64,000 bases of DNA. Origin: Scylla paramamosain. Its lineage: Eukaryota; Arthropoda; Malacostraca; Decapoda; Portunidae. The notes beneath the pieces are model-generated. The model had not been told where the DNA came from. It made no database searches and saw only the letters and a program-made list of their open reading frames with translations. The stretch lies in NCBI RefSeq assembly GCF_035594125.1, contig NC_087157.1, positions 2,037,501 to 2,101,500 of the forward strand. The letters run 5' to 3'. Both the position numbers and the translations under genes were made by a program. This document shows positions 1 through 20,256 of the stretch, piece by piece. Position 1 is the first letter of the stretch, and each line of letters begins with the position of its first letter.

Positions 1-690
1 CAATAAGAGAGAAGCAGAGCAAATTGTAATAGAGAACAGACATAGAAGAGCTAAGCAGATGAATAGACTCAAGCATCTCGCAGCGATGGTGGATTGCATT
101 GACGGGATTGAGCTGGAAGTGACGAACCGGAGAAGAGCAGGCTGGGCAGCGTGGAGACAAGTCAGAAGTGCAAGCTGGGACAAGATGCCACTAAAGTTAT
201 CAATGAAAATATATAGAGCTGTTGCAACTCCATCACTGGTGTATGGTGCAGAAGCCTCGGCTTTGAGAGAATGAGCAGAAACACTGGGAAGGACAGAGAT
301 GAGAATACACCGATGGCTGATGGAAATGTCAATGAGAGAGGAAGAGAGGTGAGTGGGGACATCAGAATGGAGGCAGGAGTAGTGGCAGGTGTGGGGAAGG
401 GGAAAGGGACAGGTTTGAGGCGTGCGTTGGGGTCACGTGGCCGGAATGAAGGAGACTGATGCTGTGAACGGGACATGGAGACTCTGGTGAAGGCAGGAAA
501 GAGAACTTAAAAAAAAAAAAGCTAGGTGACTACATAAACCAGAGAGGGGCATGAGGCAGCGGTGTGTGGAGGAGGAGGACGTGAAGGACAGAAGCTTCTG
601 GCGGTAACATTAATAGAGTGGCCGACCTCACTAGGGATTGCGGGAGAGAAGATTGAGAAGACTGAGTAGGAATGGAAGAAAGTAACAAAA
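1..690 (+). mobile_element. Decayed 3' end of an RTE-like non-LTR retrotransposon (reverse transcriptase C-terminus)
   Basis: An open frame from about 2 to 271 carries the conserved region just C-terminal to the reverse transcriptase palm of RTE/BovB-like elements: RRAGWAAWRQV near 128-160, MPLKLSMKIYRAV near 185-223, and VYGAE near 239-253. The same frame continues past a stop at 272 with EMRIHRWLM (296-322). After further stops come the expected WGHV motif (about 435-446) and ETDAV. A frame change then gives a DRSFW-like block near 588-602 and VADLT near 620. Order and spacing match the thumb and tail of the family. The coding frame has at least four stops and one or more frameshifts, so this is a dead 5'-truncated copy, or one cut by the window edge. 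The palm and endonuclease would lie to the left. Assignment to RTE rather than a neighbouring LINE clade rests on remembered motif order. Confidence 0.8.
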
Positions 691-3616
<2,926 letters not shown>

Positions 3617-3637
3617 TTTTTTTTTTTTTTTTTTTTT
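3617..3637 (+). repeat. T21 homopolymer
   Basis: A run of 21 T. It could be the poly(A) tail of a minus-strand retroposon, but no element was recognised beside it. Confidence 0.9.
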
Positions 3638-3689
3638 AGCTGTGTTTATGAGGAAGTTGTTGTGTTGCTTGAACGGCGACGACGCTCCT

Positions 3690-3995
<306 letters not shown>

Positions 3996-4081
3996 GAACG
4001 GGAAGCCGATGGATGTGGATAAATTACGGATACGTGTTTATTGAAAAGTGAATCAATGGGTGGAGGGGAAGCTACACGGGT

Positions 4082-4083
<2 letters not shown>

Positions 4084-4155
<72 letters not shown>

Positions 4156-4210
4156 CAATAACAGCAACAGCAACAACAACAACAACAACAGCAACAACAC
4201 CAACACCAAC
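4084..4210. repeat. (GA)n 4084-4152 plus (CAA/CAG)n 4160-4210
   Basis: Pure GA repeat followed within 8 bp by an imperfect CAA/CAG/CAC trinucleotide run. Confidence 0.95.
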
Positions 4211-4450
4211 GTGATGAGGGTCCAGGGAGCGTGGCGATCAGTACGGTGACACGACCCACAATCACATGGAGCGCGGAGGGAGCTCAGGAGTGACAAAGTG
4301 AGGGACGGAGGGACGCCCTGCAGGTGAATGATGACGCACAAGTGTACACCTTTTTATGAAATGCTGATGGTCACGTTGAATTTTACATTAGCCTCTTGAT
4401 TAAAGTTTGCAATGAAGCGATGATCTCTTGCATGATTTAAAATACAGGAT

Positions 4451-4980
<530 letters not shown>

Positions 4981-4981
<1 letters not shown>

Positions 4982-6114
4982 AGTGGCTGTATTCGTTTAT
5001 TCTTGTTTTCATATCGCTGAATATCTACAATCTAAATAGCTGTAATTAATATTAATGTGACCTTAATTCCTGGTTTCAAAACCTAAACGAACCGTCATCA
5101 AAAAAAAAAGAAAGAAAGAAAGAAATTAGCTGTACTTGGAGTCATATTTTATTTGAAATTATTGGAATCCAGAATGAACGCATTTATTTATAGAAGAGTG
5201 AGTGAAGATTTATGGTTATTAAATTACGACACGTTCAACTCGACCTACATTAAAACACAACAGTTTAGAACCACGTGTTGCTCAGTCCTGCCTCACTCTG
5301 CCTTGCTGCACACGCTTGCCAAGACCGTCCCTGAATGGATATTACTTTCCCTTTTTTTGTTCACAGTAATTGTGTGCAGGCAACACTTTACTACAAGGCG
5401 GAAGTCATGTCAATAACGGCCAAACTCCCAGAGTGTAGTAAGCTATTAATATCATTAATTGGAGAGTTCAGTAAGCTATCAGTGTCGTTAATTGTACTCT
5501 AAATAACTCATGAACACCAACCCTGCCCTCTAGATATCTCTCGTTAACATCAACAACATTCTAAAATAGCTCACTTCGATTTCAGACTCCTTCACTTACT
5601 GCTATTCCAAGCTGAACCATGAATGGTGCTTATCAACACTGCTCTAAACACCCTTGAGGTCCAGTGTGACTAAGGATGTTTCCCGTTCTGCATCAAGATC
5701 TCCCACCACAGTCAGGTTCTCCACCAGAGACTCCTTGTCACGTGCAGAAAGTGTCAAGATAAAGAATGAATGCCTTCATCCATCAGTCTTGTTCTTCTCA
5801 TGAACTCAGTCATCCTCTACGCGACCTCGGACTGCGAGGCAAGCGATGCTTCATTAGAAATAATCAGGTACCAGCGAATCCTTCACTCAAGACTCCTTAG
5901 CGCTGGCGCCAATCAGTGACTCTTGGGGCTCATGCTTCTTAAATATAAAGATTGCAATGGAAGATTAATAATTTGTGCTATATAATTTTTATGCAGGTAA
6001 ATGTTGCGCGCGCGCACGCACGCATACACGCACTAGTGAGATTCAGGTTATGTTGCGATAACATTAACTATGATCTGATCTCAGTGGGTATTGTTGGTGA
6101 TGATTTTTTGGTTT

Positions 6115-6118
<4 letters not shown>
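4981..6118. other. Unique sequence without recognised gene
   Basis: No gene or known repeat recognised. It holds a short AAAG run (5108-5124) and, at 6006-6030, an alternating CG/CA tract. The stretch 5540-5940 is low in simple repeats and could be an old element, but I could not match it to a family. Confidence 0.4.
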
Positions 6119-6202
<84 letters not shown>

Positions 6203-6215
6203 GAGAAAAAACAAA

Positions 6216-6308
<93 letters not shown>
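6119..6308. repeat. (CT)n 6119-6199 and (GT)n 6219-6308
   Basis: Two pure arrays separated by a 19-bp AT-rich spacer. Confidence 0.98.
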
Positions 6309-6311
<3 letters not shown>

Positions 6312-6617
6312 CAATAGGAGGGTGGAGGTAGTATATGTGAAAGCTTTTCTTTCGGCGTAAAACGTGTGACCATAAAGCGTGCTGAAGATATCTGGAAAAA
6401 AAAAGAAAAAAAAACATAAAACTTCATAAAGTTTTATTTAGTGTCGAGAAAAGTGTTCCCGTGCAACAGTTATTTTTGTTTCTCATGTTACTTTTTACAA
6501 TTGTGTTGGTGTTCCAGGTTTTAAAGTGTTCATAAGAATTCATATATTAGATGAAGGGGAAGGCAATAGGATCAAGGGAATAGAGGAGAAAGATAATAAA
6601 CCAGAAAGGGGAGACAT

Positions 6618-6621
<4 letters not shown>

Positions 6622-6709
<88 letters not shown>
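6622..6709. repeat. (GA)n microsatellite, about 88 bp
   Basis: Pure GA repeat embedded in a purine-rich neighbourhood (6550-6800, 6930-7025). Confidence 0.98.
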
Positions 6710-6712
<3 letters not shown>

Positions 6713-7560
6713 TTGAAATGACCTATGAAAAAAGAAATGGCCGTGGAAGGAAGAGAGGCGACAGAGGAGGAAGCAGAAGAAGGAAGCAATCAAGTTTTAT
6801 TAGGTTGAGCTCATGAGAAATGGCGTGCGGGAGGCGAGTGGTCTCCCTTCTTAATCTGCAGCATCTCTCGGTGATCAATGGGAGGGATTGCAGCGAATCT
6901 TTACCTCCAACATCGTGAACGGGGGAACGATAAGAATGAGAAGGGAGGGAGGAAGGAGAATAAGGGGAGGGATGGAAGGAGCGGTAGAGCAACACGAGAA
7001 AAGAATAAGAGATATACAGAGGAAGGTGTGTCAGAAGGAATGCACTCGTGTAGGATCATCAGAAGCCCTCTAGATAAACCAAACATGACACTGAAGACGG
7101 CAGATGTGGATGGGGTGCTTGCTTGTCTTAATTAAGTCTTGCGTCACTCTTTTTCATGTGGTAACGAGGAGCTAAGATGACGTGAGGTTTGTCGCTGTAA
7201 TCACGCTTGAGTTCATGGCAGTTTGCGGTGATTTAGCAGTGCCAGTCATGTGGAGGGTTGGCGCCGCACCACCTCCCTGCGGCCCCTGATAAGCTCCCAT
7301 GAGAGCCCCTTGGCACCCGCGCAGGCAGATTGACGGATGGAGTGCCGCCTTCACCCTGTCACTCTCAGGTCTGTCAAGGAGGAATGCCAGCAGTCGCACG
7401 CTCCTATGGCACCAGTACTGACATAAGCTGTCTAAGAGTATTGGGGACCAGGGCGTGTCGCTCCTCCACTGTGGACGTGACGGAAGGCTGAGGGCGACGG
7501 CGTGGCGCACTTGTGGCCCCGGCGAGGCCACTGCCATCTGTCATTGTGTGAGACTTATCC
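6710..7560. other. Unique sequence without recognised gene
   Basis: Purine-rich to about 7030, then GC-richer sequence. On -, 7537-7172 is a 121-codon open frame without simple repeats, but it matches nothing I know and has no clear splice or promoter context, so I do not call it a gene. Confidence 0.35.
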
Positions 7561-7594
<34 letters not shown>

Positions 7595-7645
7595 ATTGAT
7601 TTCATCACTAGTGCTGTTATTGTTAACGCTACTACTATCACCACC

Positions 7646-7683
<38 letters not shown>
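7561..7683. repeat. (GTT)n 7561-7596 and (CAC/CTA)n 7629-7683
   Basis: A GTT run, a 32-bp spacer, then CAC repeats passing into CTA repeats. The change of unit suggests point mutation followed by expansion. Confidence 0.93.
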
Positions 7684-9865
<2,182 letters not shown>

Positions 9866-9898
9866 GTTACAACTTCATCTAAGAAATCTTTTTTCATA

Positions 9899-10111
9899 AA
9901 GGCCTCTGTCCCAGATGCCCAGAAAATTGCCAACGTCATCTGAGTCTTCAACAATGGCGACAAAAAGATCCCCATAAGAAACTTTGAGGAGGTTCTTCAG
10001 GATAAATTAATATATAAGAAGGTAGGAGGTAACTTTGCCACTTGGGTAAGAAAGAGAGCGCTGGGAGTCGTCATAAATGAAGAGAGATATTCTCAAGTGG
10101 ACGTTTATTAG
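9899..10111 (+). pseudogene. Possible decayed coding fragment, family unknown
   Basis: One forward frame of 71 codons is protein-like, with a single internal stop. It reads VPDAQKIANVI, then a stop, then FNNGDKKIPIRNFEEVLQDK, then a basic stretch WVRKRALGVVINEERY before a stop at 10109. NNGD..IP followed by FEE loosely recalls a degenerate EF-hand loop, but position 1 of the loop is not acidic, so this is weak. AAG|GTAGGA at about 10019-10027 could be a splice donor ending a shorter exon. It may be a retropseudogene or transposon piece, or chance. No neighbour helps to decide. Confidence 0.25.
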
Positions 10112-10541
10112 TTCATAATGGTGTCGCAGAGAGGCTGTCCTCGTGAGCCGATCGCGTTGAAATTTTGAAATAAGTGTATGAATGAACTCACCATTGGCAA
10201 GGACGGAAAGACAGAAAGAAAAGAGGAAAACAACCACACAACTTAACACCAGTTGACTTTTCTTTATCACAGTACGTCACACACACGTCACTCAAGTTGA
10301 GGCTGGAGTGAAATAGACCTTACATAGACAGTCGTACATGCAGGCTCTTATTTAAGAAACTCACGGAAAAAAATGTTATGGAGGCAGTGCAGGTTGGTGA
10401 ATGGTGAAACAAAGAAACGAACAATATCCACAATTCAGGTGTTCTCCTTCGTTTGCGTCAGTTTTCCAGGAAGAACCATTTGCGCTGAACCGTGGAGTCT
10501 CTGTGGCTTCGGTTTCTATACAGTTTTACATACATCCGTAC

Positions 10542-10543
<2 letters not shown>

Positions 10544-10590
<47 letters not shown>
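10544..10590. repeat. (GT)n microsatellite ending in CGCG
   Basis: 47-bp GT repeat followed directly by CGCGTG and a T-run. Confidence 0.97.
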
Positions 10591-10594
<4 letters not shown>

Positions 10595-10641
10595 TGTTTT
10601 TTTTTTTCAGTGTACTCGTATATTCAATTTTCTTTGTGCTC

Positions 10642-10645
<4 letters not shown>

Positions 10646-10739
<94 letters not shown>

Positions 10740-10835
10740 ATCTCCTCCCCCCACGTGCCATTTATCAGTGTCCATCTCAGCAGCCAATTACTTGCTCGGC
10801 TCTCTCCCCTTGCAGTTCTATCTATCCCTCCCTCC

Positions 10836-10903
<68 letters not shown>
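10646..10903. repeat. Two (CT)n arrays 10646-10734 and 10839-10903
   Basis: Pure CT repeats separated by 104 bp of unique pyrimidine-rich sequence that ends in a short CCCT/CCTC run. Confidence 0.98.
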
Positions 10904-10906
<3 letters not shown>

Positions 10907-11008
10907 TATGCATGCCTACTTCTACGTCTCATTGACTTAGGCATCGTCCAACTAAATTATTCTTTCCCTTAAACTAAAACCGTAACATATATTTTACATG
11001 AGATGATC

Positions 11009-11012
<4 letters not shown>

Positions 11013-11097
<85 letters not shown>
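11013..11097. repeat. (GA)n microsatellite, about 85 bp
   Basis: Pure GA repeat. It lies inverted to the CT arrays 110 bp upstream. Confidence 0.98.
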
Positions 11098-11099
<2 letters not shown>

Positions 11100-11571
11100 T
11101 TTAGCGGTAAGTCATGTGGTGTCTTGCTACTGTAAATCAAGTTAAGAAAAGTGAAAATAAAAGCGTTGCCATGTTTCAGAGTCTGCCAGTGAAAGACATG
11201 GGGTGTGATGTTGTGAAGCTGTTGCACATAATAGCATAACATGTAGGTGCAAATTCTACAACAACAGGCTGCAGGATAAAACAAAACATGCGCTTAGTCA
11301 CGCGTTTAGAACAGTAATAAGCGTGAAAATAATGATGAAAAATAACAAGAGACGCAAAACTACCACTGGGGAGTTGATGAAACGAATATGTTCTTTATTT
11401 CCGCGTTCAGGAGCACGACGCTCTGCACGAGAGAGGCTCACGGTATGCAAATCTGAAAAGTGGATCAGAAGTGAAAGAGAGGACACAACGCCCACCACTT
11501 CCGCAGTCCCGCCTCCCGCACTGCTGTTACATCATGCCCCGCGCCCGCCACACTCGTATTTTTACCTGCTA

Positions 11572-11638
<67 letters not shown>

Positions 11639-12041
11639 TCCAGTTTAAATTAAATTCCCTACCTTTGGATTCCACGAGAGAAATTCAATCCGTCCTGGCT
11701 GATTAGTGCACCGCCGGAGAGAACGAGTCAAATCCCTTTGGAAGGAGAGCCGCGTCCGGTCCACAGACACTTCCTGATTGGTCCTAAATATCAAGCGAGA
11801 GAGGCAGCGTATCGCGGAAGCTTTGTGCATTTCACTGCATCTTTGTGGCTTAAAACATACAGAAGAAATAGTTTTTATAATTATTTATCTGTGATTATTC
11901 ATATGATTATGGTTACTATATGAGTTCTTTCGACACGATGCTACTGAGAAGTTCCATGGAAGTGAAGAAACTGTACGTGGTGAAACTGTACAGAAGAAAC
12001 TCCCCTTGTGACACCCGAGATGGTTTGCACCTTCACTTCTT
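11098..12041. other. Unique sequence around a (GT)n array (11577-11635)
   Basis: No gene recognised. The 59-bp GT array in the middle ends with GCGC. Flanking sequence is unremarkable. Confidence 0.5.
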
Positions 12042-12052
12042 CATTATTATTA

Positions 12053-12132
<80 letters not shown>

Positions 12133-12149
12133 GTTATCATTGTTGCTGC

Positions 12150-12207
<58 letters not shown>

Positions 12208-12208
12208 A
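12042..12208. repeat. Compound (ATT)n 12042-12133 and (GTT)n 12139-12208
   Basis: ATT repeat with two or three single-unit interruptions, passing through TCATTGTTGCTGCT into a pure GTT repeat. Confidence 0.96.
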
Positions 12209-12215
12209 TCGTCAG

Positions 12216-12319
12216 CTGTCCAAGCTGTGCGCCTGATCCCCGTAGAGTGCGGGCATGAGTACGTTCTCTTCTCCGTCAGGGGCCAAGGAGCTGAGTGTGG
12301 TGTGGATGAGTGTGACTAA
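12216..12319 (+). other. Candidate terminal exon, product unknown
   Basis: ATCGTCAG at 12208-12215 resembles a splice acceptor. The following frame is protein-like for 33 codons (AVQAVRLIPVECGHEYVLF, then SVRGQGAECGVDECD) and ends at TAA 12317-12319. It is free of simple repeats and has a balanced residue mix with four Cys. I do not recognise a family. The pyrimidine tract is replaced by (GTT)n, which weakens the acceptor; a second AG in frame (12265-12266) follows TTCTCTTCTCCGTC and may be better. This may be chance. Confidence 0.2.
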
Positions 12320-12424
12320 AAGTTGTGTACTCGTACCTTGTCTTGGCTACCCACCATTTTTGTGGGAGACAGCCTTGATATATGTATATAAGTATGTATG
12401 TATTATCAGTGTTATTATTATTTA

Positions 12425-12425
12425 G

Positions 12426-12471
<46 letters not shown>

Positions 12472-12494
12472 GTAGTTGTTTTTGTTGTTTTTGC

Positions 12495-12533
<39 letters not shown>
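12425..12533. repeat. Two (GTT)n runs 12425-12472 and 12495-12533
   Basis: GTT repeats broken by a 22-bp degenerate segment (TGTAG, TTTTTG), so probably a single older array. Confidence 0.95.
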
Positions 12534-13331
<798 letters not shown>

Positions 13332-13401
13332 ACATTCACAAGCCAGTGCTGTATATATAAATCGTATGGCTTTGAAAATTCATATCACATTTCTACACTA
13401 T

Positions 13402-13402
<1 letters not shown>

Positions 13403-13498
<96 letters not shown>
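13403..13498. repeat. (AC)n microsatellite, about 96 bp
   Basis: Pure AC repeat 75 bp after the long CT array. Confidence 0.98.
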
Positions 13499-13500
<2 letters not shown>

Positions 13501-13898
13501 AACAGTCCGGCAGCCACCGCAAGGATGACGTAACAGTAAAAGAAAAGGAATCAGGAAAAAAAAAAAAAGCAGCGCGCTTCGGTCTCAGCTCCAGTGTATT
13601 GTGCCTGACTAGCGGTGGGTTTAGCCTCCGATGGCTGGATGAGGGGAGCGTGTGCGGGTGAGGCTGGAGGACCGTGAGGCGGTGTGAGGGCGAGGAAAAT
13701 CCGTCAGCAACAGGGAAAGCAGGGCAGCGTGTGTGACAAGCGGTGGCTGGGGGGAGTGATAATGCACTTGGGTGGGGTGCCGCGGGGGTGTGGAGGGGTG
13801 AGGAGGAGTGAGGAGGGCATGGACACGGGCAAGGGCGAAAGTGGTGAAAAGTTTAGTGATGATCCGAGTTGTTTTTTTAATTGAGTCATGAATAATGT

Positions 13899-14013
<115 letters not shown>

Positions 14014-14145
14014 GTTTTTTTTAATCCTTGACTCTTTTCCTGCCGCATTTCCTTGTTTCTAATCTTTTTATTTTTCCTTTTATTTTTCCTTTTAACTTTT
14101 TCCACCCTTTTCTCCCTTTAGGGCATTTTTTACCCCACCTCTTCA

Positions 14146-14148
<3 letters not shown>

Positions 14149-14222
<74 letters not shown>
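14149..14222. repeat. (GT)n microsatellite, about 74 bp
   Basis: Pure GT repeat following a T-rich and pyrimidine-rich segment. Confidence 0.98.
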
Positions 14223-14223
<1 letters not shown>

Positions 14224-14450
14224 TGGTCCATTGGTTAACGTTGGGAGGCCGTGAACGTTCAATCTGTAGGTGGCGCCGAGCACTTTCATTTGCTGTAAAA
14301 AAAATCACTCCAAAATAGTCCACCTTCAACCCTGACTCCCGCCAAGTGGTGCATCGGGGTGAAAGAGTGCAGGAGTGTCCCGTGTGTGCTGGGAGTGTGT
14401 ATACTTGTGTTGACGGTAATGTCTCTTGTTTTTGGCGTTGTTGTTGTTGG

Positions 14451-14550
14451 TGGAGGTGGTGGTGGTGATAGCAGTGGTGATGGAGGTGGTGGTGGTGATA
14501 GCAGTGGTGATGGAGGTGGTGATGGTGGTTTTCTTCTGCTGCTGCTGCTG
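14451..14550. repeat. 30-bp minisatellite (2.6 units) plus (CTG)n
   Basis: Two identical 30-bp units, 14451-14480 and 14481-14510, built of GGT/GGA triplets and ending TGATAGCAGTGGTGA. A third partial unit starts at 14511, and CTG repeats lie at 14535-14550. It appears to have arisen inside a GGT trinucleotide tract. Confidence 0.9.
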
Positions 14551-15263
14551 GTAACAATAATAATAACAGTATAATAATGATAATAATGGTAATAATAATG
14601 CTTGTAATGATAGTAATAATCCAAAATACCAATCATGATATAATAACAGTAATATTATCACTACCATTATTGTTTACATATATATTGCTTTGATTATAAT
14701 CATTATCATTATCATTAGAGTGTGTGCATAATGTGCAGAAAGTTTCGTGGAAGTGTTGGTGATCTGTTGCGGCGTGCGATGCCTCAGGTCAGGAGGACGC
14801 AGCTCGTCTGTCGTGCTGCGCTACTGAAAGTCGGTCAGATCTTGTTCACAGAGTACATACAACCTGAAACCTGGTGTTAGTCTTTTCCTTATGTTGGTGT
14901 TTCTGTGTTGTGAATTCCAGTAACATTTATATCCTCTACCGAATAATCTTCATCCCATCACCTTTACTTTACTCATGGCGTCTTTCATCTTCACTCATTG
15001 TATATCGGCAAGGCAAATTCTCACTTCCTGCAACCCCTCGTCTTCCCTGCAGCCGGTGCCTTCCTAAGTGGCTGAGCAGTGCCATCTGTTGCTAGAGTGC
15101 CGCTCCGCCCCTCTTGGATTAAAGCGCTTTGTTGTCACGTGTGGCGATGCCCTTCCGGCTATTGCTTCTGCTGCTTCTGCTTCTGTTTCTCACCTGCACC
15201 GTCTCTCAAGCCCTGACTGGTCGTGGCCACACCTTGCTTCAGTTACCGCAATCGTGTTGCTTC

Positions 15264-15266
<3 letters not shown>
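14551..15266. other. AAT-rich decayed repeat, then unique sequence
   Basis: 14551-14720 is an imperfect AAT/ATA/ATG trinucleotide field. The remainder is unique, with no gene identified except the secretory-looking frame starting at 15147. Confidence 0.5.

Positions 15267-15339
<73 letters not shown>
15267..15339. repeat. (GA)n microsatellite, about 73 bp
   Basis: Pure AG/GA repeat. Confidence 0.98.
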
Positions 15340-17087
<1,748 letters not shown>

Positions 17088-17160
<73 letters not shown>

Positions 17161-17197
17161 TGCGTGCGTGCATGAGTGTATAAAGTAAAGAGGGTAG

Positions 17198-17240
<43 letters not shown>
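17088..17240. repeat. (GA)n 17088-17155 and (GT)n 17199-17240
   Basis: Two pure arrays separated by 43 bp that include GCGTGCGTGC. Confidence 0.97.
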
Positions 17241-17445
17241 CGTAAGTCCGAGTGTGCATGCATGTAACGCTTAATGAGATTATTTCGTCACGTGTTTAAA
17301 AGAAATGACAATTTTTTTTCCGTTCTTCAAAGCAGCGAGAGTTGTGCGGGAAGCGAAGTGTTGGGGGAACTTGCCGCTATGTGCTGTCCATTTAACTGAC
17401 TCAATCACTTTGTGGAGGAAGGAAGTATCGGAGAGAAAGTCCTTG

Positions 17446-17447
<2 letters not shown>

Positions 17448-17506
<59 letters not shown>
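17448..17506. repeat. (CT)n microsatellite, about 59 bp
   Basis: Pure CT repeat, inverted to the GA array 290 bp upstream. Confidence 0.98.
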
Positions 17507-17508
<2 letters not shown>

Positions 17509-17688
17509 TTCCCTTGTAGTTTTCCAGTGATTTCTTTCCTCCTCTCTTTACTTGTTATTCTTCTTTTTTTATTTATCCATTTACTTTTCTCTCTCTTTTT
17601 TCCTTTTCGCACATCCTATTAAAGGGTGTCTGATGTGTGTGTGTGTCTGTATAGCTTTAAACAAGAATGACATGTTAAATGCTTGAAC

Positions 17689-17689
<1 letters not shown>

Positions 17690-17779
<90 letters not shown>
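17690..17779. repeat. (CG)n-(CA)n alternating purine-pyrimidine array
   Basis: CGCGCGCG at about 17691-17698 runs straight into a pure CA repeat to 17779. The whole 90 bp is alternating purine-pyrimidine and could adopt Z-DNA. Confidence 0.96.
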
Positions 17780-17782
<3 letters not shown>

Positions 17783-20204
17783 GTAAACACAGCACACACT
17801 GACACACAAACTCTTTTGAAATATATCATAAATTATGAAATTGCTTCCACATATGCGGTTTATAAAACAATTATGGTCCATATTATCAACGTAGCAATAC
17901 AACAGTACCCCTTCAAACTTCGCATGAAAGTTTAAAAAATAAAGTCCTACCTAAGAATCAAACCAAAACTGATAACATGAACAACAAATGAGAGTCTCAG
18001 CACACAATATGCTCACTAAAAATAATTTGAAATGTAAAAGCAAATACATTTCGAAAAAAAAATATATATATACCATAAAAAAATAAATAAAACGTAAAGA
18101 CACAACACAAAACACAACACAACACTTTACATCACTTCACGTGACAACACAGTACAAAAGTTTTTTTTTTCGCACAGACACGAAAAACTTGCCTTATTCT
18201 AAAAAAGTATCATGACTCCCTTCATTGGTATGTTTTCCCAGCTCTGTCTCACTTTAGCTGAACAACAGGGGAGCAACGCCACGCCCCTCTTCCAGCTAAA
18301 CTTGGCTGGCTGCGTCCACGAAATATGCAGCCAGAAAGCACCTTTTGAGGGGACGGGGTTGATGATAACAACTGCGTGAATGGGAAGGACGTAGGAGTAG
18401 GTGGAAGAGAAGGTGAAAGCGATGACTTTTACGTAACTTAAGACCATATTTTGAAACACTTCTGCGCCGCACCTCCACTTTATTCAAAAAGCTCTAGTTG
18501 AAATTACACTGATTTTTATGGGTGTTTTGATGCTTTTAATGATAGAGTAACAAGATATTTACATTAGAACATAACAAAATAAGGGAAGCTGTAAGAATCC
18601 ACCAGGCGCACATGTGGCAGTCCCTGTGCGAAACATACGTACCTATTTCCACCTATCATTCTCGTCAAAAATTTCTCTAAAGCTTCCTAATGACTCAGCA
18701 CCAACAACCTGATTACTGAATCCATTTCCATTCATCCACCACTTTGCTTGATAACCAATTCCTTATTGTAAAAAGGAGAAACACTTTTGAGAACGAAGGT
18801 AATAGTCTCTGTGGCTTTTGAAAACAGTCGTGGTGACAGAGCAAAGCGTTTCAGAGTAGGCGAGGAGGAGCGGGAATGGAGGGTAGTTAAATGAATCAGG
18901 ACGGCGGAAGAGGAAGGCAGTAATGTATGAATAGTGTGGATTCAGTGTTTGCTTTCCGTCTTTTAAAGTCTGAGATTTAAGAATGATGTGATAGCAGTTT
19001 GAATTCAGCGTTTGTCTTACATCTTTTGAGAGTCCACTGTGTATTTACTTTCTTGCTGTTCCATTATTTTCTTTGGCCTCGGTGTATTTGTCTTTCCCGT
19101 TCTTAATATTCATGATTTCACTTGCATGTAAATGAATCTATGAGGGTTAGACATGAAAAGCTGTACAAACATGAGGTTGCGTCGTATGCTATTTGATATT
19201 ATGCAAGCAACAGATTATTAGTCAAGGGGGAACAAGCAACACATCCTACAACCCAACCCAAATAATTAAGTAGATGTTAGGGACGATCCTCAGTTATGTA
19301 AGTCCAAGATGGTACATGTAACCATCCAGTATGGAGTGAGTGAGGCGTGGGAGTGTGTGTGAGCATGACGCAGATGCTATGTACAGTACACACACTCAAA
19401 AAGTATCGTTACAGTGTAGTCTGAGGAGCTTGACACTGAACAACCCGGTAGTCTCGGCAGGGTTGGTCGGTGTTCGGAGTGCCAAATAGGGTCCGGCTGA
19501 AGCATGCATGGGAGAAATAGTGAATATAGTTAATATCTATCTATCTGTGTATCGATCTAGTTAACTACATTATACATTCCTTCATTCAACAGTGCCGCTC
19601 ACTTGATTCATGCAGGTACTTTACAGCAGCACTAAACACTCTCACGGATACTATCATTAGAGGCCTGTTATCAATGGATCCGTCCTTGATGTCAGCTTGT
19701 TTCGTGCTGAATGTGTAAGGATACTTTTTTTTTTGTGTGTGTTCCGTAGCTAAAGAGTAGAATGTGCCCTGTAGATTATTTAAAAGTACTATGGTATCTT
19801 TGATTAAATTGATCGGTCAGCCCCTCACCCATTCGTCCTGCAATCAAATACCAGATGTCTCCTTTTCAAAACTTTCCCAACCATGTAATTCACGTCAGGA
19901 GGGGGACTGTTCATCAGACTATCTAGGAATGTGTCTCAGGAGGCTTAAGGGGGGACGAGGGGAAGAACGGCAATATTAGTTAATCTGGACACACCGCACA
20001 GAGGGAGGGTGGTGGATCAGAGGGCACACTCCACTCCTCAGTAAGCCGTATTGAATTGTGTGTAGTTCATGGCGGCAAGAAGCACATAACCAGGTTTGAA
20101 CTGCATTGTACTCCCATCCACGTTGTGTAAGAGAGTACGAGGAGACAGAAAAGTCATGGATAATTCTTGTTGGATGTTCAAGTATCGCGTATTTTTTTCT
20201 TTAT

Positions 20205-20206
<2 letters not shown>
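17780..20206. other. Region poor in microsatellites
   Basis: 2.4 kb of mostly unique, AT-rich sequence with no long array. It contains one family C repeat (18562-18785). On -, 18447-18199 is an 83-codon frame starting with ATG and free of simple repeats (…WKRGVALLPCCSAKVRQ near its end); I do not recognise it. No RNA gene seen. Confidence 0.4.
18562..18785 (+). repeat. Dispersed repeat family C, copy 1
   Basis: Starts ACATTAGAACATAACAAAAT and contains AAGGGAAGCTGTAAGAATCC, then GTGGCAGTCCCTGTG, CCTATTTCCACCTATCATTC, TCTAAAGCTTCCTAATGACT, CAACAACCTGATTACTGAA and CACTTTGCTTGATAACCAAT. The same blocks occur in the same order at 22321 and 44088, diverged by many substitutions and small deletions. 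No terminal repeats or target duplications are obvious and no coding frame is preserved, so it may be a SINE or a LINE tail. I associate this sequence with crab genomes from memory, which is not verified here. Confidence 0.8.
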
Positions 20207-20255
<49 letters not shown>

Positions 20256-20256
20256 C
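20207..20256. repeat. (GT)n ending in (CG)n
   Basis: 43-bp GT repeat flowing into GCGCGCGC, the mirror arrangement of the array at 17690. Confidence 0.96.

Noticed and set aside
3617..3637. T21 as the tail of a minus-strand retroposon (also T24 at 32523 and T19 at 46404)
   Set aside because: No element body, target duplication or coding remnant could be recognised next to these homopolymers.
7172..7537. 121-codon minus-strand frame without simple repeats
   Set aside because: No homology recognised, no supporting splice or promoter signals, and other frames nearby are similarly open in this GC-rich stretch.
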